Positions 48,534 through 60,692 are shown, numbered from the stretch's first letter. The stretch: 64,000 nucleotides of DNA from Bacillus ndiopicus (GCF_000612805.1 NZ_HG964403.1:744001-808000), one strand, 5' to 3'. Notes: generated from the letters alone by a model not told the origin. Made by a program: numbers and translations.

Positions 48534-48598
48534 TTTGAAGAAGATGACGATTCTCTCAACAAAAAAATTTAGCACATTGTAAATGGAGGCATTAATAT

Positions 48599-49477
48599 AT
48601 GAAAAACTTATTTTCCATGGAGCATTTAACGAATGAAGAAATTTTACACATTTTAGACCGAGCGCGAGCTTTTGAAAATGGGGAGCAGTCAAAGTTAGCA
48701 CGCTCCTACAATGTCGCTAATTTATTTTTCGAACCTAGCACAAGAACGAAAACAAGCTTTGAAATGGCTGAGCGTCTTGTAGGCTGTACAGTGATTCCTT
48801 TCGATGCTGATTTTTCAAGTGCAATAAAAGGTGAAACGATGTACGACACTGTAAAAACGCTTGAAATGATTGGGCTAGACGCAGTGATTATTCGTGCAGA
48901 GGAAGATGAATTTTACAATGAGCTTTTAGAAGGAATTAATTGTGCTGTCATCAACGCAGGAGATGGCGCAGGGCAGCACCCATCACAGAGCTTACTAGAT
49001 TTATATACAATACAAAAAGAATTCGGCACATTTGAAAACTTAAATATTACGATTGTGGGAGATATTTCTCATAGTCGTGTAGCGAAATCAAATGCGACTG
49101 CTTTAACGAAACTTGGAGCCAATGTACGCTTCCTATGTCCAGAAGAGTGGGCAGGGCAATTTGAAGCGCATCATTCATGGGATGGGCTAATCCAAGATAG
49201 CGATGTAATTATGTTGTTACGCGTTCAACATGAACGTCATACGGGAAATAAAAAATTTTCTAAAAGAAGTTACCATGAGCAATATGGTTTAACAGCAGAG
49301 CGTGAGGCACAAATGAAGGAGGGGGCAATCATTATGCACCCTGCACCAGTAAATCGCGATGTTGAAATTGCTGACCATCTTGTAGAATGTGAACGTTCAC
49401 GTATTTTTCAACAAGTACGAAATGGTGTCTATACGCGTATGGCTATTTTAGAAACAATTCTGGAGGAGAGAGAATAA
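48599..49477 (+). CDS. pyrB: Aspartate carbamoyltransferase catalytic subunit
   Basis: 292-residue ATCase forming carbamoyl aspartate. The carbamoyl-phosphate motif [13 protein letters not shown] (about residues 42-54) and [12 protein letters not shown] and [12 protein letters not shown] are present. ATGGAGG is nine bases before ATG 48599. No pyrI gene is seen, as usual in Bacillales. The 65-base gap from pyrP has no attenuator. Confidence 0.97.
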   Translation: MKNLFSMEHLTNEEILHILDRARAFENGEQSKLARSYNVANLFFEPSTRTKTSFEMAERLVGCTVIPFDADFSSAIKGETMYDTVKTLEMIGLDAVIIRAEEDEFYNELLEGINCAVINAGDGAGQHPSQSLLDLYTIQKEFGTFENLNITIVGDISHSRVAKSNATALTKLGANVRFLCPEEWAGQFEAHHSWDGLIQDSDVIMLLRVQHERHTGNKKFSKRSYHEQYGLTAEREAQMKEGAIIMHPAPVNRDVEIADHLVECERSRIFQQVRNGVYTRMAILETILEERE

Positions 49478-49478
49478 C

Positions 49479-50750
49479 ATGACTACTTATATCCACAACG
49501 TAAAAATAGTGAACGAAGCAAGTGAACTAGTGACGACAAGCATTACAATTGAAGATGGTAAAATTACAGCAATTGGTAGTGAGCAACCAACAGGGGCACA
49601 AGTAATCGATGGAAAAGGCAATTTAGTTGCACCAGGCTTCGTTGATGTACATACACATTTACGTGAGCCAGGCTTTGAGCATAAAGAAACGATTGCGACT
49701 GGTACAGCATCAGCAGCAAAAGGTGGCTTTACAACAATTTGTGCTATGCCAAATACGAAGCCAGTGCCAGACTCAATTGAAAATATGCAGCTAATTAATG
49801 GCTTAATTAAAGACAGTGCAGTGATTCGCGTATTACCATACGGCTCACTTACAAGAGATATTTCGGGTGAAGTGCGCACGAACATGGAAGAGCTAAAGGC
49901 GCACGGTGCAGTTGCGTTTTCAGATGATGGTGTCGGTATTCAGCTAGCAGCAACAATGTATGAGCAAATGAAGGAAGCTGCTCGTCTTGATGCAATCGTA
50001 GTAGCACACTGTGAGGATAACTCCTTAATTTATGAAGGTGTTATGCATGAAGGGAAGCGTAATAAAGAGTTAGGCTTACCAGGCATTCCTTCAATTTGTG
50101 AATCTGTACAAATTGCACGTGATGTACTTTTAGCTGAGGCAGCAGGAGCACGCTACCACGTTTGTCACGTATCAACAAAAGAGTCTGTACGCGCAGTACG
50201 TGATGCAAAGGCAGCGGGTATTCGAGTAACGGCAGAGGTTTGCCCACATCATTTATTACTAGAGGAAATGGATATCCCTTCAGATGATGCAAACTGGAAA
50301 ATGAACCCACCATTACGTGCAATAGAAGATAAGGATTCTTTACATGCAGCATTATTAGATGGCACGATTGATTGTATTGCAACAGACCATGCACCACATA
50401 CAGTAGAAGAAAAATGCTGTGGCATGGTAGGCGCTCCATTCGGTATTGTAGGCTTTGAAACAGCCTTCCCACTTTTATATACGAACTTTGTTGAAACTGG
50501 CAAATGGACTTTAAAGCAATTAATTGACTGGATGGCAATCAAGCCTTCACAAATTTTCGATTTGCCATATGGCACATTAGCAGTAGGCGCATCAGCAGAT
50601 TTAACAATTATAGATTTAAATAAAGAGCAAACGATAGATGCTGAAGGGTTTGTAACAAAAGGTCGTAACACACCATTTAATGGTTGGGTAGCAAAAGGCT
50701 GGCCAGTATTAACGATGGTTGAAGGTAAAATCGCATACGAGGAGGCATAA
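49479..50750 (+). CDS. pyrC: Dihydroorotase
   Basis: 423-residue amidohydrolase cyclising carbamoyl aspartate to dihydroorotate. Metal ligands: HTH in [10 protein letters not shown] (about residues 58-67), histidines in VAHCEDNSL and [10 protein letters not shown], and the aspartate in [19 protein letters not shown] overlaps the end of pyrB, which stops one base before this start. Confidence 0.97.
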   Translation: MTTYIHNVKIVNEASELVTTSITIEDGKITAIGSEQPTGAQVIDGKGNLVAPGFVDVHTHLREPGFEHKETIATGTASAAKGGFTTICAMPNTKPVPDSIENMQLINGLIKDSAVIRVLPYGSLTRDISGEVRTNMEELKAHGAVAFSDDGVGIQLAATMYEQMKEAARLDAIVVAHCEDNSLIYEGVMHEGKRNKELGLPGIPSICESVQIARDVLLAEAAGARYHVCHVSTKESVRAVRDAKAAGIRVTAEVCPHHLLLEEMDIPSDDANWKMNPPLRAIEDKDSLHAALLDGTIDCIATDHAPHTVEEKCCGMVGAPFGIVGFETAFPLLYTNFVETGKWTLKQLIDWMAIKPSQIFDLPYGTLAVGASADLTIIDLNKEQTIDAEGFVTKGRNTPFNGWVAKGWPVLTMVEGKIAYEEA

Positions 50751-50755
50751 TCATA

Positions 50756-51850
50756 ATGAAAAAGCGTTTATTAATTTTAGAAGATGGAACGGTGTTTAAC
50801 GGTATTGCATTTGGTAGTGACAAAGCGTCACAAGGAGAGGTCGTATTTACAACAGGTATGACAGGCTATCAGGAAACACTATCAGATCCATCATTCTATG
50901 GACAAATCGTAACATTGACTTACCCTCTAATCGGAAACTACGGAATTAACCGTGATGATTTTGAAGGTATTACGCCAGCAATTCGCGGCTTTGTAGTGCG
51001 TGAGCTAGAGGAGCATCCATCAAACTTCCGCTGTGACATGACATTAAATGATTATTTAAAAAGTCAAGATATCCCTGGTATTGAGGGAATTGATACGCGT
51101 AAATTAACACGTATTATTCGTTCAAAAGGTGCAGTACGAGCGATTTTAACTGCAGCGAATGAGGAAGTTAATGTAGAAGATATCGTGGCACAATTACAGG
51201 CAACACCTTTGATTACACATCATGTAAGAGAAGTATCACCAAAAGCAGCTTATCCATCACCAGGTCGTGGCAAGCGCGTTGTTGTAATAGATTTTGGTAT
51301 GAAGCACGGTATTTTACGAGAACTTAATAAACGCGATTGTGATGTACTTGTTGTACCTTACAACACATCAGCAGAGCAAATTTTAGCATGGCATCCAGAC
51401 GGCATTATGCTTTCAAACGGTCCAGGGAATCCAGCCGATGTAACAGAAGGCATTGAAACAATTAAAAACTTAATCGGCCAAGTACCGATTTTCGGTATTT
51501 GCTTAGGTCATCAGCTATTTGCGCTTGCAAGTGGTGCAACAAGCTTTAAATTACCATTCGGACACCGTGGAGCTAACCACCCTGTTAAAGATTTACGCAC
51601 AGGTCGTACTGAATTAACATCTCAAAATCATGGCTATGCTATAGATCCAGAATCATTAGCTAATACAGATTTAGAAATTACACATATTGCATTAAATGAT
51701 GGAACAGTTGAAGGGGTACGCCATAAAACATATCCAATCTTTACTGTGCAATATCACCCGGAAGCTTCACCAGGCCCAGAAGATTCAAATCATTTATTCG
51801 ATGAATTCATTGATATGATGGAAGCAGAAAAGGAGAAAAAATATGCCTAA
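50756..51850 (+). CDS. carA: Carbamoyl-phosphate synthase small chain (pyrimidine-specific)
   Basis: 364-residue glutamine amidotransferase subunit (PyrAA). N-terminal small-subunit domain ([20 protein letters not shown]) and a C-terminal class I amidotransferase domain with catalytic cysteine in [13 protein letters not shown] and the histidine-glutamate pair in [13 protein letters not shown]. It feeds ammonia to CarB, whose start overlaps its end by eight bases. Confidence 0.97.
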   Translation: MKKRLLILEDGTVFNGIAFGSDKASQGEVVFTTGMTGYQETLSDPSFYGQIVTLTYPLIGNYGINRDDFEGITPAIRGFVVRELEEHPSNFRCDMTLNDYLKSQDIPGIEGIDTRKLTRIIRSKGAVRAILTAANEEVNVEDIVAQLQATPLITHHVREVSPKAAYPSPGRGKRVVVIDFGMKHGILRELNKRDCDVLVVPYNTSAEQILAWHPDGIMLSNGPGNPADVTEGIETIKNLIGQVPIFGICLGHQLFALASGATSFKLPFGHRGANHPVKDLRTGRTELTSQNHGYAIDPESLANTDLEITHIALNDGTVEGVRHKTYPIFTVQYHPEASPGPEDSNHLFDEFIDMMEAEKEKKYA

Positions 51851-54800
51851 ACGTACAGATATAAACACAATTTTAGTTATCGGATCAGGTCCAATTGTTA
51901 TCGGTCAAGCAGCGGAGTTTGACTACGCTGGTACACAAGCTTGTTTATCGCTAAAAGAAGAGGGCTACCGTGTAATTTTAATTAACTCAAATCCTGCGAC
52001 AATTATGACAGACACAGAAATCGCGGATAAAGTATATATCGAGCCAATTTCATTAGAATTCGTTTCACGCATTTTACGTAAAGAGCGACCAGATGCCCTA
52101 TTACCAACTTTAGGTGGACAAACGGGCTTAAACATGGCAATCGAATTACATGAATCAGGTATTTTAGACGAGTTAGGCATTGAAATATTAGGGACGAAGC
52201 TGGATGCTATTCATAAGGCAGAAGACCGTGATTTATTCCGTAATTTAATGTACGAATTAGGCGCACCAGTACCTGAATCAGATATTATCCACAATTTAGA
52301 TGAAGCAAAGCGCTTTGTTGAAAAAATCGGCTACCCTGTAATCGTTCGCCCAGCCTTCACTTTAGGTGGTACAGGTGGAGGTATTTGCAACAATGATCAA
52401 GAGCTAGAAGAAATCGTAACTTCAGGCTTAAAATATTCACCAGTAACGCAATGTTTACTGGAAAAATCAATCGCAGGCTTTAAAGAGATTGAATATGAAG
52501 TAATGCGTGACGCTGCTGATAATGCAATCGTTGTGTGTAGCATGGAAAACTTTGACCCTGTAGGTATTCATACAGGTGACTCTATCGTAGTTGCGCCAGC
52601 TCAAACTTTATCAGACCGTGAATATCAAATGCTACGTAATATCTCTTTAGATATTATCCGCGCATTAAAAATTGAAGGTGGCTGTAACGTTCAATTAGCG
52701 TTAGATCCAAATAGTTTCCAATATTATGTAATTGAAGTAAACCCACGTGTTTCTCGCTCATCTGCTTTAGCATCGAAGGCGACGGGTTACCCAATTGCAA
52801 AGCTAGCAGCGAAAATTGCGGTAGGTTTAACTTTAGATGAAATTAAAAATCCTGTTACAGGCTCTACATATGCATGCTTCGAGCCGGCAATCGACTATAT
52901 TGTAGCTAAAATTCCGCGCTGGCCATTCGATAAATTCGAATCAGCGAAACGTAATTTAGGTACGCAAATGAAGGCGACTGGTGAAGTAATGGCACTTGGT
53001 CGTACATTTGAAGAAGCGTTATTAAAAGCAGTTCGCTCACTCGAAACAGGTCATGTCCATATCGAAATGAAAAATGCTAATGAATTAACAGATGCTTGGA
53101 TTGAAAAGCGTATTCGTAAAGCAGGGGATGAGCGTTTATTCTTCATCGGTGAAGCATTACGTCGAGGTGTGACAATCGAGCAAATTCATGACTGGTCAGC
53201 AATTGATTTATGGTTCTTAAAGAAATTAGAAAAAATCGTAGCAATGGAAAGCACATTAACTGCGAATAAAAATGATAAAGATGTATTGCGCACTGCAAAA
53301 CGTCTAGGCTTCGCCGATAAAAAAATTGCAGAGCTTTGGGAAACAACACAAGAAGCTGTTTACACATTCCGCAAAGAGCAAGGCATCATCCCTGTTTATA
53401 AAATGGTTGATACTTGCGCGGCAGAATTCGAATCACAAACACCATACTTCTACGGCACATATGAGGAAGAAAACGAATCGGTACGCTCTGACAAGCAATC
53501 TGTTGTTGTACTTGGTTCAGGTCCAATCCGCATTGGTCAAGGAGTAGAGTTTGACTATGCAACGGTACACTCTGTGTGGGCAATTCAAGAGGCAGGCTAT
53601 GAGGCAATTATTATTAACTCAAATCCTGAAACGGTTTCAACAGACTTCTCGATTTCAGATAAGCTTTATTTCGAGCCATTAACAATCGAAGACGTAATGC
53701 ATATTATCGACTTAGAGCAACCAATTGGTGTAGTTGTTCAATTCGGTGGACAAACAGCTATAAATCTAGCAGATAAGTTAGAAGCAAACGGCGTGAAAAT
53801 TTTAGGTACGACTTTAGAGGATATCGATCGTGCTGAAAACCGTGATAAATTTGAACAAGCATTAAGAGAATTAGCTATTCCACAGCCTCCGGGTGACACT
53901 GCCACTTCAGCAGAGGGTGCAATGGCAATTGCTGAAAAGCTTGGCTTCCCAGTATTAGTACGTCCATCTTACGTTCTTGGTGGTCGTGCAATGGAAATCG
54001 TTTATAACATGGAAGAATTAGCACATTATATGGAGCATGCAGTAGAAGCTTCTCCTGACCATCCGGTGTTAGTTGACCGTTATTTAACTGGTCAAGAAAT
54101 CGAAGTTGATGCAATTTGTGATGGCGAAAATGTTTTAATTCCTGGTATTATGGAGCATATTGAGCGCGCGGGTGTACACTCTGGTGACTCGATTTCTGTA
54201 TACCCACCACAAAAATTAACGGATGCACAAAAGGAAACGCTAGTAGATTATACAACTCGACTTGCAAAAGGTCTAGGCATCGTTGGTTTAATGAACATCC
54301 AGTACGTCTTAAGCGATGGGGAAATTTACGTAATCGAAGTAAACCCACGTTCATCTCGTACGGTACCGTTCTTAAGTAAAATTACGAACATCCCAATGGC
54401 AAATATTGCAACGAAGGCAATTTTAGGTCAAACAATTCCAGCGCAAGGTTACCCAACTGGTTTAGCTGATGAACAGCCGGGCGTATTTGTAAAAGTACCT
54501 GTATTCTCATTCGCGAAATTACGCCGTGTAGATATTACATTAGGTCCTGAAATGAAATCAACAGGTGAGGTAATGGGTAAAGATGCTACCTTAGAAAAGG
54601 CGCTTTACAAAGGCTTAGTAGCTGCAGGAACTGAAATTAAAACTTATGGTACAGTATTATTTACTGTATCTGATAAAGATAAAGAAGAAGCAATCGCAAT
54701 TGCAAAACGTTTCTCAACAGTGGGCTACCGCATTATGGCAACAGAAGGTACAGCACGAAGCTTCGAAGCTGCAGGTGTACAAACAGATGTTGTCGAAAAA

Positions 54801-55039
54801 ATCGGTGCAAAGGGCAAAACATTAATTGATGTCATTCAAAATGGTGAAGCACAATTAGTTGTTAACACCTTAACAAAAGGTAAGCAGCCAGCGCGTGATG
54901 GCTTCCGTATTCGCCGTGAGTCTGTGGAAAACGGTGTGCCATGTTTAACGTCGCTAGATACGGCAGAGGCAATGTTACGTGTTATTGAATCAATGACATT
55001 TACAGCAGAAGAAATGCCAAAAGCGGAGGTACAGCATTC

Positions 55040-55043
<4 letters not shown>
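51843..55043 (+). CDS. carB: Carbamoyl-phosphate synthase large chain (pyrimidine-specific)
   Basis: 1066-residue PyrAB with two homologous ATP-grasp halves, beginning [17 protein letters not shown] (about residue 14) and [17 protein letters not shown] (about residue 559), and a C-terminal allosteric MGS-like domain (from about 935). Both halves keep EVNPR-SRSS/SSRT motifs. It makes carbamoyl phosphate with CarA. It ends in ATGA, coupled with pyrK. Confidence 0.98.
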
Positions 55044-56720
<1,677 letters not shown>

Positions 56721-56721
<1 letters not shown>

Positions 56722-57428
56722 TGAACAACAAACCGATTATTGCACTTGACTTTCCAGGCGAGAAAGAAGTGTTTAACTTTTTACAACAATTTAATGAGTC
56801 ATTGTTTGTGAAAGTCGGCATGGAGCTTTATATGCAGGAAGGTCCAAGCATTGTGAACAAAATTAAGGAGCAGGGACACGATATCTTTTTAGATTTAAAG
56901 CTTCATGATATTCCAAACACAGTGCAATCTGCAATGAAAGGTTTAGCCCGTTTAGGCATTGATTTAATCAATGTTCACGCAGCGGGTGGCAGACCGATGA
57001 TGGAAGGAGCCCTAGAAGGCTTAGAGGCAGGAACAGCAGCAGGTAACAAACGTCCAGCATTAATAGCTGTAACACAATTAACATCGACAACTGAGGAACA
57101 AATGCAAGCTGAGCAGAAAATTGCTTTATCTTTACAGGAATCTGTCCTACATTATGCAAAGCTAACAAAGGATGCAGGTTTAGATGGTGTTGTGTGTTCT
57201 GTACACGAAGCAAAAGCAATTGCTGAAGCTTGTGGCAACGATTTTTTACGCGTAACCCCAGGTATCCGCATGTTAGGTGGCGATGCGCATGACCAAAAGC
57301 GTATAGCTACACCAGATGGCGCTAAAAAAGATGGTTCTTCATTAATCGTTGTTGGACGCGCAATTACGGGTGCAGCAAATCCAGTACAGGCATACAAAGA
57401 AGTTTGTCAATTATGGGAGGCAAAATAA
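56721..57428 (+). CDS. pyrF: Orotidine 5'-phosphate decarboxylase
   Basis: 235-residue decarboxylase converting OMP to UMP. Catalytic DLKLHDIPNTV (about residues 59-69), FVKVGMELY and the phosphate-binding VVGRAITGAANP near the end are present. GGAAGGAG precedes the ATG that overlaps the pyrD stop. Confidence 0.97.
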
Positions 57429-57429
57429 C

Positions 57430-58059
57430 ATGACATTACAAAAAGAAATCGCTCATGCAATGTTGCAAGTAGGAGCAGTAGAATTAAACCCAACAGACCT
57501 ATTCACATGGGCATCAGGCATTAAGTCACCAATTTACTGTGACACACGTTTAACGATTTCTGATCCAGTAATTCGCAAGCAAATTGCAAACGGCTTAGCA
57601 GCGAATATTAAAGAATTTTTCCCTGAAACTGAAGTAGTAGCAGGTACGGCAACAGCAGGCATTCCACATGCTGCATGGGTATCAGATATTTTACAATTGC
57701 CAATGGTTTACGTACGCTCAAAAGCAAAAGAACACGGTCGAGGCAACCAAATTGAAGGCAAATATGCAGCAGGACAAAAAGTAGTAGTAGTTGAAGACAT
57801 CGTATCAACAGGTGGCTCATCAATTACAGCAGTAGAAGCATTACGCGCAGCAGGCTGTGAAGTTGTAGGCGTAGTTTGTGTTTATACATACAACCTACCA
57901 AAAGCAGAAAAAGCATTCGACGAAATCGGCGTAAAATACGTATCACTAACAAACTTCGACTATTTAGTAGAAGCAGCCTCAGAATCAGGCACAATCTCAG
58001 AAGACCAAATCCCATTCTTGAAGGAGTGGCATGTAAAACTTAAAGCTGGGGAGCTTTAA
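57430..58059 (+). CDS. pyrE: Orotate phosphoribosyltransferase
   Basis: 209-residue PRTase joining orotate and PRPP. The PRPP motif VVVVEDIVSTGGSSITAVEAL is near residues 117-137; SGIKSPIYCDTRLTIS and VRSKAKEHGRGNQIEG match the family. Start ATG 57430 is one base after the pyrF stop, with GGGAGG upstream. The last codons form one arm of a perfect 19-bp hairpin, so the C-terminus (WHVKLKAGEL) is built into an RNA structure. Confidence 0.96.
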   Translation: MTLQKEIAHAMLQVGAVELNPTDLFTWASGIKSPIYCDTRLTISDPVIRKQIANGLAANIKEFFPETEVVAGTATAGIPHAAWVSDILQLPMVYVRSKAKEHGRGNQIEGKYAAGQKVVVVEDIVSTGGSSITAVEALRAAGCEVVGVVCVYTYNLPKAEKAFDEIGVKYVSLTNFDYLVEAASESGTISEDQIPFLKEWHVKLKAGEL

Positions 58060-58070
58060 GTTTTACATGC
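58029..58070 (+). repeat. Perfect 19-bp hairpin spanning the pyrE stop codon
   Basis: Bases 58029-58047 and 58052-58070 are exact reverse complements around a GGGG loop, with the pyrE stop TAA (58057-58059) in the right arm. A second small stem GCGCC/GGCGC follows at about 58070-58084. No T tract is present, so this is more likely an RNA-stabilising or processing structure than a terminator. Confidence 0.85.
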
Positions 58071-58109
58071 GCCGAGGATGGCGCAGCCACCACAGAAGCA
58101 CACGGATGG

Positions 58110-58138
58110 AAGGTTCAGCGAATAGCTGAACCTTTTTT
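58110..58138 (+). terminator. Rho-independent terminator of the pyr operon
   Basis: AAGGTTCAGC (58110-58119) and GCTGAACCTT (58125-58134) form the stem, with a five-base loop and T6 at 58133-58138. Confidence 0.93.
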
Positions 58139-58214
58139 GCATAAAACAGGAGAGTTTTAAGCTTTTCATATGGCGAAGGTGATGTAGTCATTAAAAATAG
58201 GTCTAAAGTAATGA

Positions 58215-58319
58215 TTCGCCCGATTAGCAGGTTAATTCGCCCGTTTAACGGATAGACTCGCCCGATTCAAAGCGAATTTCGCCCGAAAATGGGTTCAATT
58301 CGCCCGCAAATTTGAAGAT
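58215..58319. repeat. 21-bp-period array A, core TTCGCCCG, five units
   Basis: (T/C)TCGCCCG occurs at 58215, 58236, 58257, 58278 and 58299, exactly 21 bases apart each time; the 13 bases between cores differ in every unit. Frames through it contain stops (on the minus strand the core reads GE with a seven-codon period but is interrupted by stops), so it is not coding now. Confidence 0.92.
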
Positions 58320-58334
58320 AAGCAAAATCAAATT

Positions 58335-58383
58335 AAAAAAGCGCTAGAAATCTATCTTTTAAAATGGATTTCTTGCGCTTTTT
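58335..58383. terminator. Bidirectional-looking terminator hairpin
   Basis: AAAAAGCGC-T-AGAAATC and GATTTCT-T-GCGCTTTTT pair with a single T-T mismatch; A-rich and T-rich flanks would allow termination on both strands. It lies directly after array A. Confidence 0.75.
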
Positions 58384-58427
58384 AAAATTTTAAGTTGTTT
58401 TGTTTCTAAGCATATGTAGTGGTTTTC

Positions 58428-58460
58428 AAAACGTAGAATAAAACTAATTAAAGGGTTCGG
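58428..58460 (+). repeat. Left 33-bp direct repeat flanking the HAD gene
   Basis: AAAACGTAGAATAAAACT followed by AATTAAAGGGTTCGG; the same 33 bases with one change (A to T) occur at 59360-59392, where they end array B. The two copies bracket the HAD phosphatase gene. Confidence 0.9.
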
Positions 58461-58620
58461 GTATTTGCTATTTTACATAGTTGATAAATAGCTATGGAGA
58501 TTCATTAAAGCAGGAGGATATTGATTGTTTTATTAGCTAAAACAAATTAGAATTTGCATTATGGAATATCTTGGACAATGTCCTAGAATAGACAATAAAT
58601 ATGATTGGATGATGCTAATG

Positions 58621-59277
58621 ATGAATAATGCAATTATTTTCGACATGGATGGGACCTTATTCCAAACTAATCTTATTTTAGAGCCTGCTTTAGAAAAAAC
58701 CTTTGCTATTTTACGAGAAGAAAAGCTTTGGTATGGTGCTACACCTATTGAAAAATATCGAAATATCATGGGGGTGCCATTACCGGTTGTATGGGCAACA
58801 TTATGTCCTGAACATTCATTAGAAACACGCATTCAAAGCAATGATATATTTCATAAGCAGTTGATACATCAAATTAATGATGGGCAAGGAGCTTTATATG
58901 ATGGTGTTATTGAAACTCTGAGTAAATTAAAAGATGAATATTCTTTATTTATTGCAAGTAATGGGCAGCAAGAATATTTACATACGATTGTTGAGAAGTA
59001 TCAATTAGCTCGCTTTATTCAAAAAACATATAGCATTGAATTGATTGAATCTGGTGATAAATCACAACTTATCCACCTTGTAAAAGAAGAGAATGGCATT
59101 CAAAATGGTTTTGTAGTTGGGGATCGTTTATCAGATATTAAAGGTGCTAAAGATAATCGACTCACTTCTATTAGCATGCGTTTTGATTTTGCTCAAGAAG
59201 ATGAATTAGAACTGGCAGATTATGTGGTAGATTCTTTTAGAGATATTTTAGATATTACTATAGAAGAAATTTTCTAA
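58621..59277 (+). CDS. HAD family hydrolase (phosphatase-like)
   Basis: 218-residue HAD hydrolase. Motif I IIFDMDGTLF (residues 6-15, nucleophile aspartate 9), motif II LFIASNG, motif III lysine in GDKSQ and motif IV VGDRLSDIKGAK are in order; a helical cap lies between. Substrate unknown; phosphoglycolate phosphatase or pyrophosphatase PpaX-like enzymes are relatives. The start is uncertain: several in-frame ATGs (58561, 58609, 58612, 58618, 58621) lack a clear ribosome binding site. It sits between 33-bp direct repeats. Confidence 0.82.
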   Translation: MNNAIIFDMDGTLFQTNLILEPALEKTFAILREEKLWYGATPIEKYRNIMGVPLPVVWATLCPEHSLETRIQSNDIFHKQLIHQINDGQGALYDGVIETLSKLKDEYSLFIASNGQQEYLHTIVEKYQLARFIQKTYSIELIESGDKSQLIHLVKEENGIQNGFVVGDRLSDIKGAKDNRLTSISMRFDFAQEDELELADYVVDSFRDILDITIEEIF

Positions 59278-59374
59278 AACATAGAATAAACTTCCGAAAA
59301 CGTAGAATAAGTCATAAAAAACGTAGAATAAATATTTGAAAACGTAGAATAAACCTCAAAAAACGTAGAATAAA
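59276..59374. repeat. 21-bp-period array B, core AAAACGTAGAATAAA, five units
   Basis: The 15-base core occurs at 59276 (one change), 59297 (one change), 59318, 59339 and 59360, exactly 21 bases apart, with six variable bases between cores. On the minus strand one frame is open through all units and reads a seven-residue repeat YSTF(F/S)xx, ending in a stop; no ribosome binding site supports translation. Confidence 0.93.
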
Positions 59375-59486
59375 ACTTATTAAAGGGTTCGGCAAAGGCG
59401 CCGAATCCTTCTTTAGCGTAATTTTTAAGTTGTTCTAGGGGAAATTTTCCCTCACATAAATCACTTGCATAAGCTATTTTGCAAGG

Positions 59487-59888
59487 TTACTCAAAGAATA
59501 GGGTAAATGGTTGCAAAGCCTTATCATAGCAGGACAACAGCTCCATTTTAAAGTCTTCGTTAGTGATTAACTGTAAAGCCTGTTCTAAGCTGAAAAACCC
59601 AACCTCTAAGCTTTCGTTACTAGTATTTAAGTTACCACTGACTGGTTTACCTATCCACCAAATATTGCATAACTGCTTATTTAATTCTTGTGAGATACCG
59701 CAAAATCTCTCAATTATAATTTCTATTCCTGTTTCTTCCTGTACCTCTCTTACAGCGGCTTCTTTAAATGTTTCATTCAATTCAACCATTCCACCTGGAA
59801 GCTCCCAGCCACGCTTAGGATCCTTTTTTAGAAGGATTTCTTTTTCATTATTCAATACTAGACATGCCGATGTTATCAAATATTTCAT
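59487..59888 (-). CDS. NUDIX hydrolase
   Basis: 133-residue Nudix protein. The Nudix box [26 protein letters not shown] runs from about residue 31 to 56 with all conserved glycine and glutamate positions. It should hydrolyse a nucleoside diphosphate derivative; substrate unknown. AGGTGA precedes ATG 59888 on the minus strand. The methyltransferase gene lies 24 bases upstream in the same direction, so the two are probably one transcript. Confidence 0.9.
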   Translation of the reverse strand: MKYLITSACLVLNNEKEILLKKDPKRGWELPGGMVELNETFKEAAVREVQEETGIEIIIERFCGISQELNKQLCNIWWIGKPVSGNLNTSNESLEVGFFSLEQALQLITNEDFKMELLSCYDKALQPFTLFFE

Positions 59889-59912
59889 TTTTTCACCTGA
59901 ATTCTATAGATA

Positions 59913-60692
59913 TTAAATAATTGCTTTCACAATATAGCGGGAAAATGTAATAGGTAAGCCATTTTCTGTTGCATGCTGCTCAAAAATAGTAGTTATTTCA
60001 TATAGGTTTTTTTCTTTTAATGATTCGTAAATAGATGGTTGTTGACCAAAGCAACGCAATTTTAATATATCTAATGGAGTTTCGAAATACTCAATTGTAT
60101 TGATTGTTTCAATAGCTGCATCTGAGAAATCACTGCTAACGAGCCTTTCTTTAATTGTATCTAAAATGGGGGTTCCTGTTGATAACTCAAAAAGATTAGG
60201 AAACAAAAGGGGGAGCTCTTTACCTGATGCATCTCCAGGGTGTAGTCCAATAACTGATCCACCTTGTTTTACAACATTTTTAAGCGAGGGATAGGCGGAT
60301 GTAGGGCCCTTTTTTATGTATGCACAATCAAATTCATTTGTTTGAAAAGGTAAACCATCTTTTGTATTTCCTACAATAAAAGAGGCATTTGGTCTTGTAT
60401 TGTTGAGACCAGTTTGAATGAAATGATTTGTTACATCAAAGCCAATGATTTCTTTTGCTAGTAAACTACATTTCAATGTGAACTCACCATGGCCGCATCC
60501 AACATCCAATACTTTTTTGTCTACTATACTTTGGGCTACTAATTCATCAAAAATAGATTCCCCATTTGGCTCTGTAAGAGAGGAAGCCCACGAATATTCG
60601 TAACGCTGTTGGAGGATACCTAGCTGTTCATACCACTCAAGGGAATGAGGGGCTAACCAATTAGAAAAGGTTGTCGGGTTATGTAGTGTCAT
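59913..60692 (-). CDS. Class I SAM-dependent methyltransferase
   Basis: 259-residue soluble methyltransferase with motif I VLDVGCGHGEFTLK (about residues 61-74), the acidic FDVTNH after strand 2 and YIKKGPTSAYPSLKNVVKQGG in the post-I region. Substrate not readable. AAAGGAAG precedes ATG 60692 on the minus strand. Together with the Nudix gene it forms a small accessory operon in the place where Bacillus subtilis has the cysH sulfate assimilation operon. Confidence 0.87.
   Translation of the reverse strand: MTLHNPTTFSNWLAPHSLEWYEQLGILQQRYEYSWASSLTEPNGESIFDELVAQSIVDKKVLDVGCGHGEFTLKCSLLAKEIIGFDVTNHFIQTGLNNTRPNASFIVGNTKDGLPFQTNEFDCAYIKKGPTSAYPSLKNVVKQGGSVIGLHPGDASGKELPLLFPNLFELSTGTPILDTIKERLVSSDFSDAAIETINTIEYFETPLDILKLRCFGQQPSIYESLKEKNLYEITTIFEQHATENGLPITFSRYIVKAII

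Noticed and set aside
48534..48598. Second PyrR attenuator before pyrB
   Set aside because: The 65-base gap contains neither the PyrR-binding loop sequence nor a terminator hairpin.
50041..50538. 165-codon open frame antisense to pyrC
   Set aside because: Shadow of the dihydroorotase coding sequence, no ribosome binding site and no family character.
58215..59374. CRISPR array
   Set aside because: Repeat units are 8 or 15 bases with 13- or 6-base spacers, far below CRISPR sizes, and no cas genes are in the window.
59276..59470. Minus-strand peptide with YSTF heptad repeats as a gene
   Set aside because: The frame is open through array B but no start codon with a ribosome binding site was found, and the same phasing in array A is interrupted by stops; kept as an alternative in the findings only.
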